A stretch of 6,478 nt of DNA, from assembly GCA_964370625.1 (NCBI GenBank), contig CAYJKB010000072.1, positions 1-6,478 of the forward strand. Reading direction: 5' to 3'. This stretch comes from CAYJKB01 sp964370625 (GTDB lineage Bacteria > Bacillota > Clostridia > Oscillospirales > Butyricicoccaceae). Shown in pieces: positions 1-5,706 of this stretch. A program made the position numbers and the translations under genes. How positions within the stretch are numbered: position 1 is the stretch's first letter; every line of letters begins with the position of its first letter. Below the pieces are notes generated by a model. That model searched no databases. It was not told where the DNA came from and saw only the letters and a list, made by a program, of their open reading frames with translations.

Positions 1-1232
1 GATATGAAGTGAATTTTGTTCAAAACTTTACTGATATTGATGATAAAGTTATAAAACGTGCAAATGAAGAAGGCACAACATTTGATAAAATTGCTGATAA
101 ATACATTGAAGAATATTATGTAGATGCTAAAGGGTTAGGCGTAAAAGAAGCTACAGCACATCCAAAGGCTACTGATTGTATGGATGAAATTATAAATATT
201 GTTCAAACTTTAATTGATAAAGATTTTGCATATGTGGCTGAAGGTGATGTATATTTCCGTACTAAAAAGTTTGAAGGTTATGGAAAATTATCAGGACAAC
301 CAATGGAAGATTTATTAGCTGGTGCTAGAATTGATGTTGATAATAGAAAAGAAGATCCAATGGACTTTGCAATTTGGAAAGCTGCAAAAGAGGGTGAACC
401 TAGTTGGAACACGCCTTGGGGCAATGGTCGCCCTGGCTGGCATATTGAATGCTCTGCAATGGTTAATAAATATTTAGGTAAAACAATTGATATTCATTCA
501 GGAGGTAAAGATTTAACTTTCCCTCATCATGAAAATGAAATTGCTCAATCAGAAGCTTGTAATGATGCTCCATTTGCAAATTATTGGTTACACAATGGAT
601 TTTTAACTATTGATAATCAAAAAATGTCGAAATCTTTAAATAACTTCTTTATGGTGCGTGAAGCTGCTGAAGTTTATGGATATGAAGCAATTCGTATGTT
701 TATGTTATCTGCTCATTATAGAAGCCCTATTAACTATTCAGAAGATTCATTAAAACAAAGTAAAGCTGCATTAGAACGCATTACAACAGCTCGTCAAAGT
801 TTAGAATTTTTATGCACTAACGGTGCTGAAGGTGACTTGATTGAGGCTGAAAAAACTGCAATTGATGGCTATAAAGCTTATACAGAAAAATTTATTGCTG
901 CTATGGATGATGATATTAACACAGCAGATGCTGTTGCAGTTATCTTTGAAATGGTGCGTGAAGTAAATACTTTTATTAAAGAAAACTCACCTACTCGCAC
1001 TTTTGCTAAAGCTACTTTAAAAGCATTAGATGAACTTTGTGATGTATTAGGGTTAGTTCCACAAGAGCAGGACAACGCACTTGATGCTGAAATCGAGAAA
1101 TTAATAGAAGCTCGTACAAGGGCTAAAAAAGATAAAGATTTTGCACTTGCTGATAAAATTCGTGATGATTTACTTGCTCGTGGTATTGAACTTAAAGATA
1201 CAAGACAAGGTGTACAATGGTCTAGAATATAA
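1..1232 (+). CDS. cysS: Cysteinyl-tRNA synthetase, 5'-truncated by window edge
   Basis: Class I aminoacyl-tRNA synthetase that charges tRNA-Cys with cysteine in the cytoplasm. The reading frame is open from the first base, so the gene starts before the window; the GTG at 9-11 is an internal Val codon (the protein reads YEVNFVQNFTDIDDK). Compared with the roughly 460-residue family, about 55-60 N-terminal residues are missing, including the first zinc cysteine and the HIGH-type ATP motif. The visible part contains the NFTDIDDK(V/I)IKRA block, the zinc-ligand cysteine in WHIECSAM (Cys codon at 450-452), the other zinc ligands in HHENE (525-539), the KMSKS loop (621-635), and a C-terminal anticodon-binding helical domain ending in the typical GVQW. 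The stop is TAA at 1230-1232, followed 9 bases later by a strong hairpin. In many Firmicutes cysS is followed by mrnC and rlmB; that arrangement is absent here. Identification is very secure. Confidence 0.98.
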   Translation, partial: YEVNFVQNFTDIDDKVIKRANEEGTTFDKIADKYIEEYYVDAKGLGVKEATAHPKATDCMDEIINIVQTLIDKDFAYVAEGDVYFRTKKFEGYGKLSGQPMEDLLAGARIDVDNRKEDPMDFAIWKAAKEGEPSWNTPWGNGRPGWHIECSAMVNKYLGKTIDIHSGGKDLTFPHHENEIAQSEACNDAPFANYWLHNGFLTIDNQKMSKSLNNFFMVREAAEVYGYEAIRMFMLSAHYRSPINYSEDSLKQSKAALERITTARQSLEFLCTNGAEGDLIEAEKTAIDGYKAYTEKFIAAMDDDINTADAVAVIFEMVREVNTFIKENSPTRTFAKATLKALDELCDVLGLVPQEQDNALDAEIEKLIEARTRAKKDKDFALADKIRDDLLARGIELKDTRQGVQWSRI

Positions 1233-1241
1233 TTGAATAGT

Positions 1242-1285
1242 AAAGAGGCTGTGTCGAAATAAAATGTTTTCGACACAGCCTCTTT
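1242..1285. terminator. Perfect 18-bp hairpin, bidirectional terminator of cysS and the transketolase operon
   Basis: Bases 1242-1259 pair without mismatch with 1268-1285, leaving an 8-base loop (1260-1267). The stem has a G/C-rich core (GAGGCTGTGTCG and its complement) with A-runs on the left and T-runs on the right, so each strand presents a stem followed by a U-rich stretch; the plus strand has TTTT at 1283-1286, the minus strand a weaker TTTACTATT. It lies 9 bases after the cysS stop and 12 bases after the stop of the leftward transketolase gene, the expected place for a shared intrinsic terminator between convergent genes. Confidence 0.9.
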
Positions 1286-1297
1286 TATGCTTATTAA

Positions 1298-2263
1298 TTA
1301 TTTTCTTTTAAGCACATCACGTACTTTATTTATGATTTCATCAGCAGTAAGTTTGTATTCTTCACGTAAGAAGTTTTCAGGGCCTACTTGACCAAATTCA
1401 TCATTAACACCAACCATTTCCATAGGAACTGGGCAGTTTTTAGCAACAACACGAGAAATTGCACAACCTAAGCCACAAGTCATATTATGGTTTTCAGCAG
1501 TTACAATAGCGCCTGTTTCTTGTGCAGCTTTTATGATTAATTCTTCATCTAAAGGTTTCCATGTGAACATATCAATTACACGAGCAGAAATACCTTCAGC
1601 TTTTAGAATTTCTTCAGCTTTAAGTGCTTCGTCCACCATAATACCAGATGCAATAATAGTAACATCAGTGCCATCTTTTAAAGTAACACCTTTACCAATT
1701 TTAAATTCGCTACCATCTTCATAAACTGTTGTAATAGTTTTACGAACCATACGGCAGTAAGACAGACCATAATGGTCATTTAATTCTTTAGTAATTGATA
1801 CTAGTTGAGCAAAGTCAGTAGGGTCGATAACAACAGCATCAGGAACAGACATATAAAGTGCAGCATCTTCGAAAGGCATATGAGTACCACCATTAAAAGC
1901 AGCTGATACACCAGGGTCTGAACCTATTACTTTAACGTTAAGTTTAGCATAAGCTACAGACATAAAAGCTTGGTCAAAAGCACGACGGGATGAAAAACAA
2001 CCGAAAGAATGCATATAAGCTTTTTTACCAGTTGCAGAAAGTCCAGCTGCAATACCCATTGCATTAGCTTCGGCAATACCAGCATTAAATGCACGTTCTG
2101 GATATTTTTTCATAATACCACCTGTGTTAATACAGCTAACAAGGTCACAATCTACATATACAACAGATGGGTCATTATCCATAAGTGTTTCAAGTGTTTT
2201 TGCAAATGCATCACGATTTGCACGTTTATCTACTTCATGTTTACCAATTAATTTAAAACTCAT
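1298..2263 (-). CDS. Transketolase, C-terminal (pyrimidine-binding) subunit
   Basis: This is the second subunit of a split thiamine-diphosphate (TPP) transketolase, 321 residues. The pyrimidine-binding domain spans about residues 14-175 and the C-terminal transketolase domain about 190-311. The catalytic glutamate that activates TPP is Glu65 in GIAEAN. By eye-alignment to E. coli TktA, Arg17 and Arg171 sit where the substrate-phosphate arginines (358 and 520) sit, and His128 in GGTHMPFED matches His473. Asn124 falls where TktA has Asp469, a residue known to influence acceptor choice; I recall the same FNGGTH loop in other clostridial split transketolases, so it looks like a subfamily trait. 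ATG at 2263-2261 is preceded by a strong AGGAGGGG site (2278-2271, 7-base spacing) that overlaps the stop of the upstream gene, indicating translational coupling. Stop TAA at 1300-1298. Substrate is unknown; pentose-phosphate work or a dedicated sugar pathway are both possible. Confidence 0.93.
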   Translation of the reverse strand: MSFKLIGKHEVDKRANRDAFAKTLETLMDNDPSVVYVDCDLVSCINTGGIMKKYPERAFNAGIAEANAMGIAAGLSATGKKAYMHSFGCFSSRRAFDQAFMSVAYAKLNVKVIGSDPGVSAAFNGGTHMPFEDAALYMSVPDAVVIDPTDFAQLVSITKELNDHYGLSYCRMVRKTITTVYEDGSEFKIGKGVTLKDGTDVTIIASGIMVDEALKAEEILKAEGISARVIDMFTWKPLDEELIIKAAQETGAIVTAENHNMTCGLGCAISRVVAKNCPVPMEMVGVNDEFGQVGPENFLREEYKLTADEIINKVRDVLKRK

Positions 2264-2276
2264 TATAATTCCCCTC

Positions 2277-3122
2277 CTATGCGTTTTTTACTTGTTCAAG
2301 ATATTTTTCAGCTACAGCAATAGCTTCATCGAATTGCTCTGCAGAAACTTGAGAACTATGAGCACCAGTGCTTTCAGCAAAAGTACAACCACGACCTTTA
2401 ATTGTATTAAGTACAATGCAAGATGGTTTGCCTGTGTTTGCTTTAGCATTCATAATAGCATCATAAACAGCTTCAATGTCATTTCCATCGATAGATTGAG
2501 TATAGAAACCAAAAGCATTAAATTTATCTTCAAAGCTTAGTGGGTTTAGAATATCTTCGCAAGAACCATCAAGCTGACGCTTGTTATGGTCAACAAACAT
2601 GATTAATTTATCAAGTTTATAATGAGATGCAAACATTGCACCCTCCCACACTTGACCTTCATTACATTCGCCATCACCTACGATAAGGTAAGTATAAGCA
2701 TCATTTTTATCAATGCGATTTCCAAGTGTCGCACCAATAGCAGTTGAAACCCCTTGACCTAGTGACCCAGTTGTCATATCAATACCAGCAGTTTTATTTC
2801 TATCTGTATGAGATGGTAGGTTTGTATGAGGTTTATTTAATGTTGCAAGCTCTTCCATTGGGAAAAAGCCTTTTAATGCTAAAGTAGCATATACAGATGG
2901 GCCAGCATGACCTTTACTTGTAACTAACCAATCACGACCTGCTTTGCGTGGGTCTTTAGGGTCAATATTCATTACATCACCATATAAACAAGCCAATGTT
3001 TCAATAATAGACATTGAACCACCAACATGCCCAAAACCAAGTGTTTTGATTTCTTTAAGTGTTTCTACTCTGATTTGTTCGGCAAAAACACGAAGTGACT
3101 TCATTTTTTCTGATTTTTGCAT
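2277..3122 (-). CDS. Transketolase, N-terminal (TPP-binding) subunit
   Basis: This is the first subunit of the split transketolase, 281 residues, forming the active enzyme with the downstream subunit. The TPP pyrophosphate/metal motif starts at GDG (149-151) and ends at Asn180 (GDG-x(28)-N), with NEGQVWEGAMFA between. Histidines corresponding by eye to TktA active-site residues are His32 (FGHVGG, canonical GHPG), His72 (SKGHAG), His105 (PSH, substrate-phosphate side) and His255 (GAHSS). The MTTGSLGQG block (116-124) is intact. The start ATG (3122-3120) has an AAAGGA site at 3139-3134 with 11-base spacing, slightly long; an internal Met7 (MKSL) is a possible alternative but has no clear site. 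Stop TAG at 2279-2277 is followed by the C-subunit start after 13 bases. The gene is divergent from the DeoR regulator and transporter, suggesting a shared carbohydrate regulon. Split transketolases are common in Clostridia and archaea; specialised relatives include the apulose-4-phosphate (AptAB) and sulfosugar (SqwGH) enzymes, but I cannot assign either. Confidence 0.94.
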   Translation of the reverse strand: MQKSEKMKSLRVFAEQIRVETLKEIKTLGFGHVGGSMSIIETLACLYGDVMNIDPKDPRKAGRDWLVTSKGHAGPSVYATLALKGFFPMEELATLNKPHTNLPSHTDRNKTAGIDMTTGSLGQGVSTAIGATLGNRIDKNDAYTYLIVGDGECNEGQVWEGAMFASHYKLDKLIMFVDHNKRQLDGSCEDILNPLSFEDKFNAFGFYTQSIDGNDIEAVYDAIMNAKANTGKPSCIVLNTIKGRGCTFAESTGAHSSQVSAEQFDEAIAVAEKYLEQVKNA

Positions 3123-3193
3123 AAAAATGACATTCCTTTCTTCTATAACACATAAATAATAATATTTGTTCAGTGTAAAATCATATACTTAAA

Positions 3194-3222
3194 ATTCTAA
3201 CATTATTTATATATTATTTCAA
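3194..3222 (-). promoter_or_regulatory. Sigma-A promoter of the split transketolase operon
   Basis: On the minus strand TTGAAA (3222-3217) is followed by a 17-base spacer and TAGAAT (3199-3194), with a TG one base upstream of the -10, making it an extended -10. Matches to consensus are 5 of 6 for each hexamer. The predicted transcription start is near 3187, giving a leader of about 65 bases before the ATG at 3122. I see no structured leader element. Confidence 0.75.
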
Positions 3223-3310
3223 TGTAAAACTTGACGAAAAAATTGTTGATTTACATAAAATATTAAAGAAAATTTGTGCAATTAGCTAAAAATCAAAAAA
3301 ATAACATATT

Positions 3311-3328
3311 TTGATAAATTTATATCAA
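3311..3328. promoter_or_regulatory. Candidate repressor operator 1 (TTGATA-n6-TATCAA dyad)
   Basis: A perfect 6-bp inverted repeat with a 6-base A/T spacer, centred at 3319.5 in the divergent spacer between the transketolase operon and the DeoR gene. It shares the core TGATA...TATCA with a second dyad centred at 3362, about 42.5 bp away (close to four helical turns), which suits a looping or cooperative repressor. The surrounding DNA is so A/T-rich that chance dyads are a real risk. Binding by the adjacent DeoR protein is inference. Confidence 0.4.
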
Positions 3329-3354
3329 TTTATATTCACATTTTGGTTAATTTA

Positions 3355-3369
3355 TGATACTATATATCA
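3355..3369. promoter_or_regulatory. Candidate repressor operator 2 (TGATA-n5-TATCA dyad)
   Basis: A perfect 5-bp inverted repeat with a 5-base spacer (CTATA), four bases upstream of the TTGACT hexamer at 3373-3378. It repeats the arms of operator candidate 1, with the spacer one base shorter. Its place just before the regulator gene would suit autoregulation. The same caution about A/T-rich background applies. Confidence 0.4.
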
Positions 3370-3372
3370 GGA

Positions 3373-3402
3373 TTGACTTTTATAATAAAAATAAAATATA
3401 TT
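3373..3402 (+). promoter_or_regulatory. Possible promoter for the DeoR-MFS operon, poorly defined
   Basis: TTGACT (3373-3378), an 18-base spacer and TATATT (3397-3402) give the best paired hexamers upstream of the regulator. The predicted start near 3409 would begin the mRNA inside the AAAGGA ribosome site (3406-3411), which argues against it. Alternatives are a perfect TATAAT at 3381-3386 without a recognisable -35, and TATGAT at 3353-3358 with a weak TTTATA at 3329-3334. A promoter must lie in this region, but which one is used cannot be decided by eye. Confidence 0.3.
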
Positions 3403-3403
3403 T

Positions 3404-3411
3404 AGAAAGGA
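3404..3411 (+). promoter_or_regulatory. Ribosome binding site favouring a TTG start for the DeoR gene
   Basis: AGAAAGGA ends 7 bases before TTG at 3419-3421 and 13 bases before the in-frame ATG at 3425-3427. Normal spacing favours the TTG codon; the two starts differ by only two residues. Confidence 0.6.
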
Positions 3412-3418
3412 CGAAAAT

Positions 3419-4177
3419 TTGAAGATGAAAATTAGTAGATTAAATTCGCTTGAGCAATATATTTTACTTAAAGATACAGTTTCTATAGATGAACTATGTG
3501 AGGTTTTTAATGTTTCGAAAAATACGATAAGACGTGACTTAAATGAACTTGAAGCTCGTGGTCATATTGTTAAAGTTTATGGAGGTGTTACAACAGTACA
3601 ATCTAAAGAAGTTGTGCCAATGCCAGTTAGAAGCACATTAAATTCTGCAAATAAATCATATATAGGAAAAGTTGCTGCAAATATTGTGCAAGATGGAGAT
3701 ACAATTTTCCTTGATAGTGGTACAACCACATCTTGTATCATCAAATATTTATCAAATCTTAAAAAAATAACTATTATATCACACAGCTTAAACGTACTTT
3801 TAGAGGCATCGAAATTTGAAAATATCAATATTATTTCATTAGGTGGATTATATAATGGGTCAACAGGTTCGTTTGTTGGAATATCCACACTTGAAAACAT
3901 TTCAAACCTTAGAATAACTAAGGCGTTTATGGCAGCTACAGGAGTTTCGATTGAAAGCGGGCTTACGAGTACAACGTTTTTAGAAGCTGAAATCAAGCGT
4001 GGTGTTGTAACACGTTCAAAGGAAGTATATTTAATGGCAGACACCACAAAGCTAGATCATGACGCTGTTATAACTTATTGTCCGATTTCTTCATTGACAG
4101 GATTTATTACAGACAGTAATTTGCCACAAAAATATATTGATTATTGTAAGCTTAATAATGTTAAAATTTATTTTTAA
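3419..4177 (+). CDS. DeoR-family transcriptional repressor of sugar metabolism
   Basis: A 252-residue DNA-binding regulator of the DeoR/GlpR family, the normal length. Residues about 5-57 form the winged helix-turn-helix, with the family recognition helix SKNTIRRDLNEL (33-44) and the wing ending in VYGGV (53-57). The DeoRC sensor domain runs from about 75 to 235 and contains DSGTTT (99-104), LGGLYN (141-146), the EAEIKRGVV block (189-197) and the ADTTKLD block with Lys211. Family knowledge says this domain binds a phosphorylated sugar intermediate that relieves repression. TTG at 3419 has the better ribosome-site spacing; ATG at 3425 is the alternative. The MFS gene follows after 37 bp on the same strand, and the transketolase operon diverges upstream, so both are plausible targets, as is its own promoter, where two TGATA...TATCA dyads lie. 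The specific effector is unknown. Confidence 0.93.
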   Translation: MKMKISRLNSLEQYILLKDTVSIDELCEVFNVSKNTIRRDLNELEARGHIVKVYGGVTTVQSKEVVPMPVRSTLNSANKSYIGKVAANIVQDGDTIFLDSGTTTSCIIKYLSNLKKITIISHSLNVLLEASKFENINIISLGGLYNGSTGSFVGISTLENISNLRITKAFMAATGVSIESGLTSTTFLEAEIKRGVVTRSKEVYLMADTTKLDHDAVITYCPISSLTGFITDSNLPQKYIDYCKLNNVKIYF

Positions 4178-4214
4178 AAATACATATGTAAATTAACTTT
4201 AGGAGAACACAAAA

Positions 4215-5459
4215 ATGCAAACAGATTATTCACGTGTAAAGCGTGGGTGTTATGTGGCAAATGCAGTAATGGCAGTGGTAAACATTATCCCTGCTTTACT
4301 ATTTGTCACTTTTCGCACGTTATACGACCTTTCATTTACCCTACTTGGACTACTTGTTGTATTAAATTTTACAACACAGCTTATAGTAGATTTAATTTTT
4401 TCATTCTATGCACATAAATTTAATATCGAAAAAACAGTAAAAAGTATACCTGTAATTTCTATAATAGGATTTTTGTTATATGCGTTATTGCCAATGATGT
4501 TTCCGAATTTTGCTTATATAGGAATTTGCATAGGAACTATTATAGTTTCTGCCTCTTGTGGATTTGCAGAAGTATTAGTAAGCCCTGTAATTGCAGCTAT
4601 TCCAGCTGAAAACCCAGACAGAGAAATGAGTAAGGTGCACGCTGTTTATGCATGGGGTGCTGTAACATCTACGATTTTAGGTACAATATTAATTAATTTT
4701 TTCGGAAATGACAATTGGTATTTTATTATGTTAATAGCAGCATTATTACCTTTGTATGGAGCGATTTGTTTTTATAATTCAAAACTTCCACCACTTCATA
4801 CACATGAAAAAACTTCAGGGGTAATCAAACTTTTAAAAAATAAATCTATGATTTTTTGCATAGTTTTAATATTTTTAGGCGCATCAACAGAATGTGTAAT
4901 TGCTCAATGGAGTTCTAGCTATTTAGAAAGAGCGTTGTTATTGCCAAAAATTTGGGGAGATTTATTAGGTGTAGCCCTATTTTCTGTAAGTTTTGGAATC
5001 GCACGTAGTTTATATGGGAAAATTGGAACAAATATTAGAAGAGCCATTTTTGTAAGTTCAATAGGTGCAAGTATTTGTTATTTAACAATTGCCCTTAGCA
5101 ATATTACGGCAATTAATATGCTTGCAATTATTATGGCTGGCTTTTTTGTCGCTATGTTATGGCCGGGAGCTTTAATGATAGTTCAAGAAAAATTTCCAAC
5201 AAGTGGAGTTGCGATTTTTGCACTTATGGCAGCTGGTGGAGATTTAGGTGCATCAGTAGGCCCGCAAATTATGGGTGTGGTTACAGACGTTGCGATTAGC
5301 AATTCTATGTTGATTAATATAAGTCAGACATTAGGACTTTCAGCAGAACAATTTGGAATGAAATTTGGTATAACAGTTACTGCAATAGCCCCAATTCTTG
5401 TTGCTGTCTTAATTGGATTTGAGCTAAAAAATTATAATAAAAATAAAAAAATCAACTAA
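4215..5459 (+). CDS. MFS transporter, probable sugar or related compound permease
   Basis: A 414-residue integral membrane protein of the major facilitator superfamily, with twelve predicted helices at about 12-32, 42-64, 76-95, 101-125, 143-162, 168-187, 212-231, 247-265, 275-293, 299-322, 330-357 and 384-403, and a hydrophilic middle loop (188-210) between the two six-helix halves. The usual loop 2-3 motif (GxLxDRxGRR) is degenerate: the segment reads YAHKFNIEKT. The spacing of VHAVYAWGA in helix 5 and AQWSSSYLE at the end of helix 7 resembles FucP-like sugar permeases as I remember them, but this is weak. The start ATG has AGGAGA at 4201-4206 with 8-base spacing. It follows a DeoR regulator by 37 bp, so co-transcription and a carbohydrate substrate are likely. 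MFS import does not phosphorylate, so a separate kinase would be needed. An exporter role is not excluded. Confidence 0.88.
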   Translation: MQTDYSRVKRGCYVANAVMAVVNIIPALLFVTFRTLYDLSFTLLGLLVVLNFTTQLIVDLIFSFYAHKFNIEKTVKSIPVISIIGFLLYALLPMMFPNFAYIGICIGTIIVSASCGFAEVLVSPVIAAIPAENPDREMSKVHAVYAWGAVTSTILGTILINFFGNDNWYFIMLIAALLPLYGAICFYNSKLPPLHTHEKTSGVIKLLKNKSMIFCIVLIFLGASTECVIAQWSSSYLERALLLPKIWGDLLGVALFSVSFGIARSLYGKIGTNIRRAIFVSSIGASICYLTIALSNITAINMLAIIMAGFFVAMLWPGALMIVQEKFPTSGVAIFALMAAGGDLGASVGPQIMGVVTDVAISNSMLINISQTLGLSAEQFGMKFGITVTAIAPILVAVLIGFELKNYNKNKKIN

Positions 5460-5489
5460 TGTTAAAATAAAGGCTGAAGATTTAACATT
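5458..5489 (+). repeat. A/T-rich inverted repeat after the MFS gene, doubtful terminator
   Basis: AATGTTAAA (5458-5466) pairs with TTTAACATT (5481-5489) across a 14-base loop, starting within the MFS stop codon. The stem is 9 bp with only one G-C pair in each arm and is not followed by a T-run, so as an intrinsic terminator it would be weak. I see no better terminator between this gene and the next promoter. Confidence 0.35.
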
Positions 5490-5603
5490 GTAAAATTAAG
5501 GTATAAAGAACAAGAAGAAATGATTACTTATAGATTAAAATATAAATTATAATACAAATAGGAATTAAAATTTCGTGAAATATACTAGAATTTAAGATTT
5601 TTC

Positions 5604-5632
5604 TTTACAATAACGTTTTAACGTGGTAAAAT
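5604..5632 (+). promoter_or_regulatory. Extended -10 promoter of the ABC lipoprotein gene
   Basis: TTTACA (5604-5609), a 17-base spacer and TAAAAT (5627-5632), with TG one base upstream of the -10 (5624-5625). Each hexamer matches consensus at 5 of 6 positions. The predicted start near 5639 gives a leader of about 67 bases. The spacer holds a perfect dyad (ACGTT-TT-AACGT, 5613-5624) that ends in the T of the extended -10, a possible operator. Confidence 0.75.
5613..5624. promoter_or_regulatory. Dyad in the promoter spacer, possible operator
   Basis: ACGTT-TT-AACGT is a 5-bp perfect inverted repeat placed wholly between the -35 and -10 hexamers. A protein bound here would block RNA polymerase. 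No regulator can be assigned, and a 5-bp dyad may be chance. Confidence 0.35.
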
Positions 5633-5636
5633 ACAG

Positions 5637-5669
5637 AAGTGGTTTTTCAAGTGGTAAATTCTGCTTGAA
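5637..5669 (+). repeat. Short direct repeats and a hairpin in the lipoprotein leader
   Basis: AAGTGGT occurs at 5637-5643 and 5649-5655, and GTGGTAAA at 5651-5658 repeats the sequence over the -10 region (5623-5630). TTCAAG (5646-5651) can pair with CTTGAA (5664-5669) across a 12-base loop, a weak stem. With a leader of only about 67 bases and no recognisable consensus I do not call a riboswitch. Confidence 0.3.
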
Positions 5670-5706
5670 GGCTATTAAATTTAAAACAATTTTTAAGGAG
5701 AATAAG

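Noticed and set aside
9..11. GTG as the start codon of cysS
   Set aside because: The frame is open upstream and the preceding Tyr-Glu matches the family sequence; the HIGH-motif region must lie before the window.
878..1276. 132-residue minus-strand ORF opposite cysS and running into the hairpin
   Set aside because: It lies antisense to a clearly conserved synthetase, has Ser/Ala-rich shadow composition, and its start falls inside the terminator stem.
2009..3159. Plus-strand ORFs within the transketolase genes
   Set aside because: They are shadows of two well-conserved minus-strand genes, without ribosome sites or recognisable protein features.
3174..3229. TGTAAAA direct repeats (3174-3180 and 3223-3229) flanking the transketolase promoter
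   Set aside because: A 7-bp A/T-rich repeat is expected by chance in this composition and has no symmetry.
5520..5552. Ten-codon ORF (ATG to TAA) upstream of the lipoprotein promoter
   Set aside because: There is no convincing ribosome site, the composition is that of A/T-rich background, and it precedes the mapped-by-eye promoter.
5633..5706. Riboswitch or T-box in the lipoprotein leader
   Set aside because: The predicted leader is only about 67 bases, the hairpin is weak, and no known consensus or terminator/antiterminator pair is visible.
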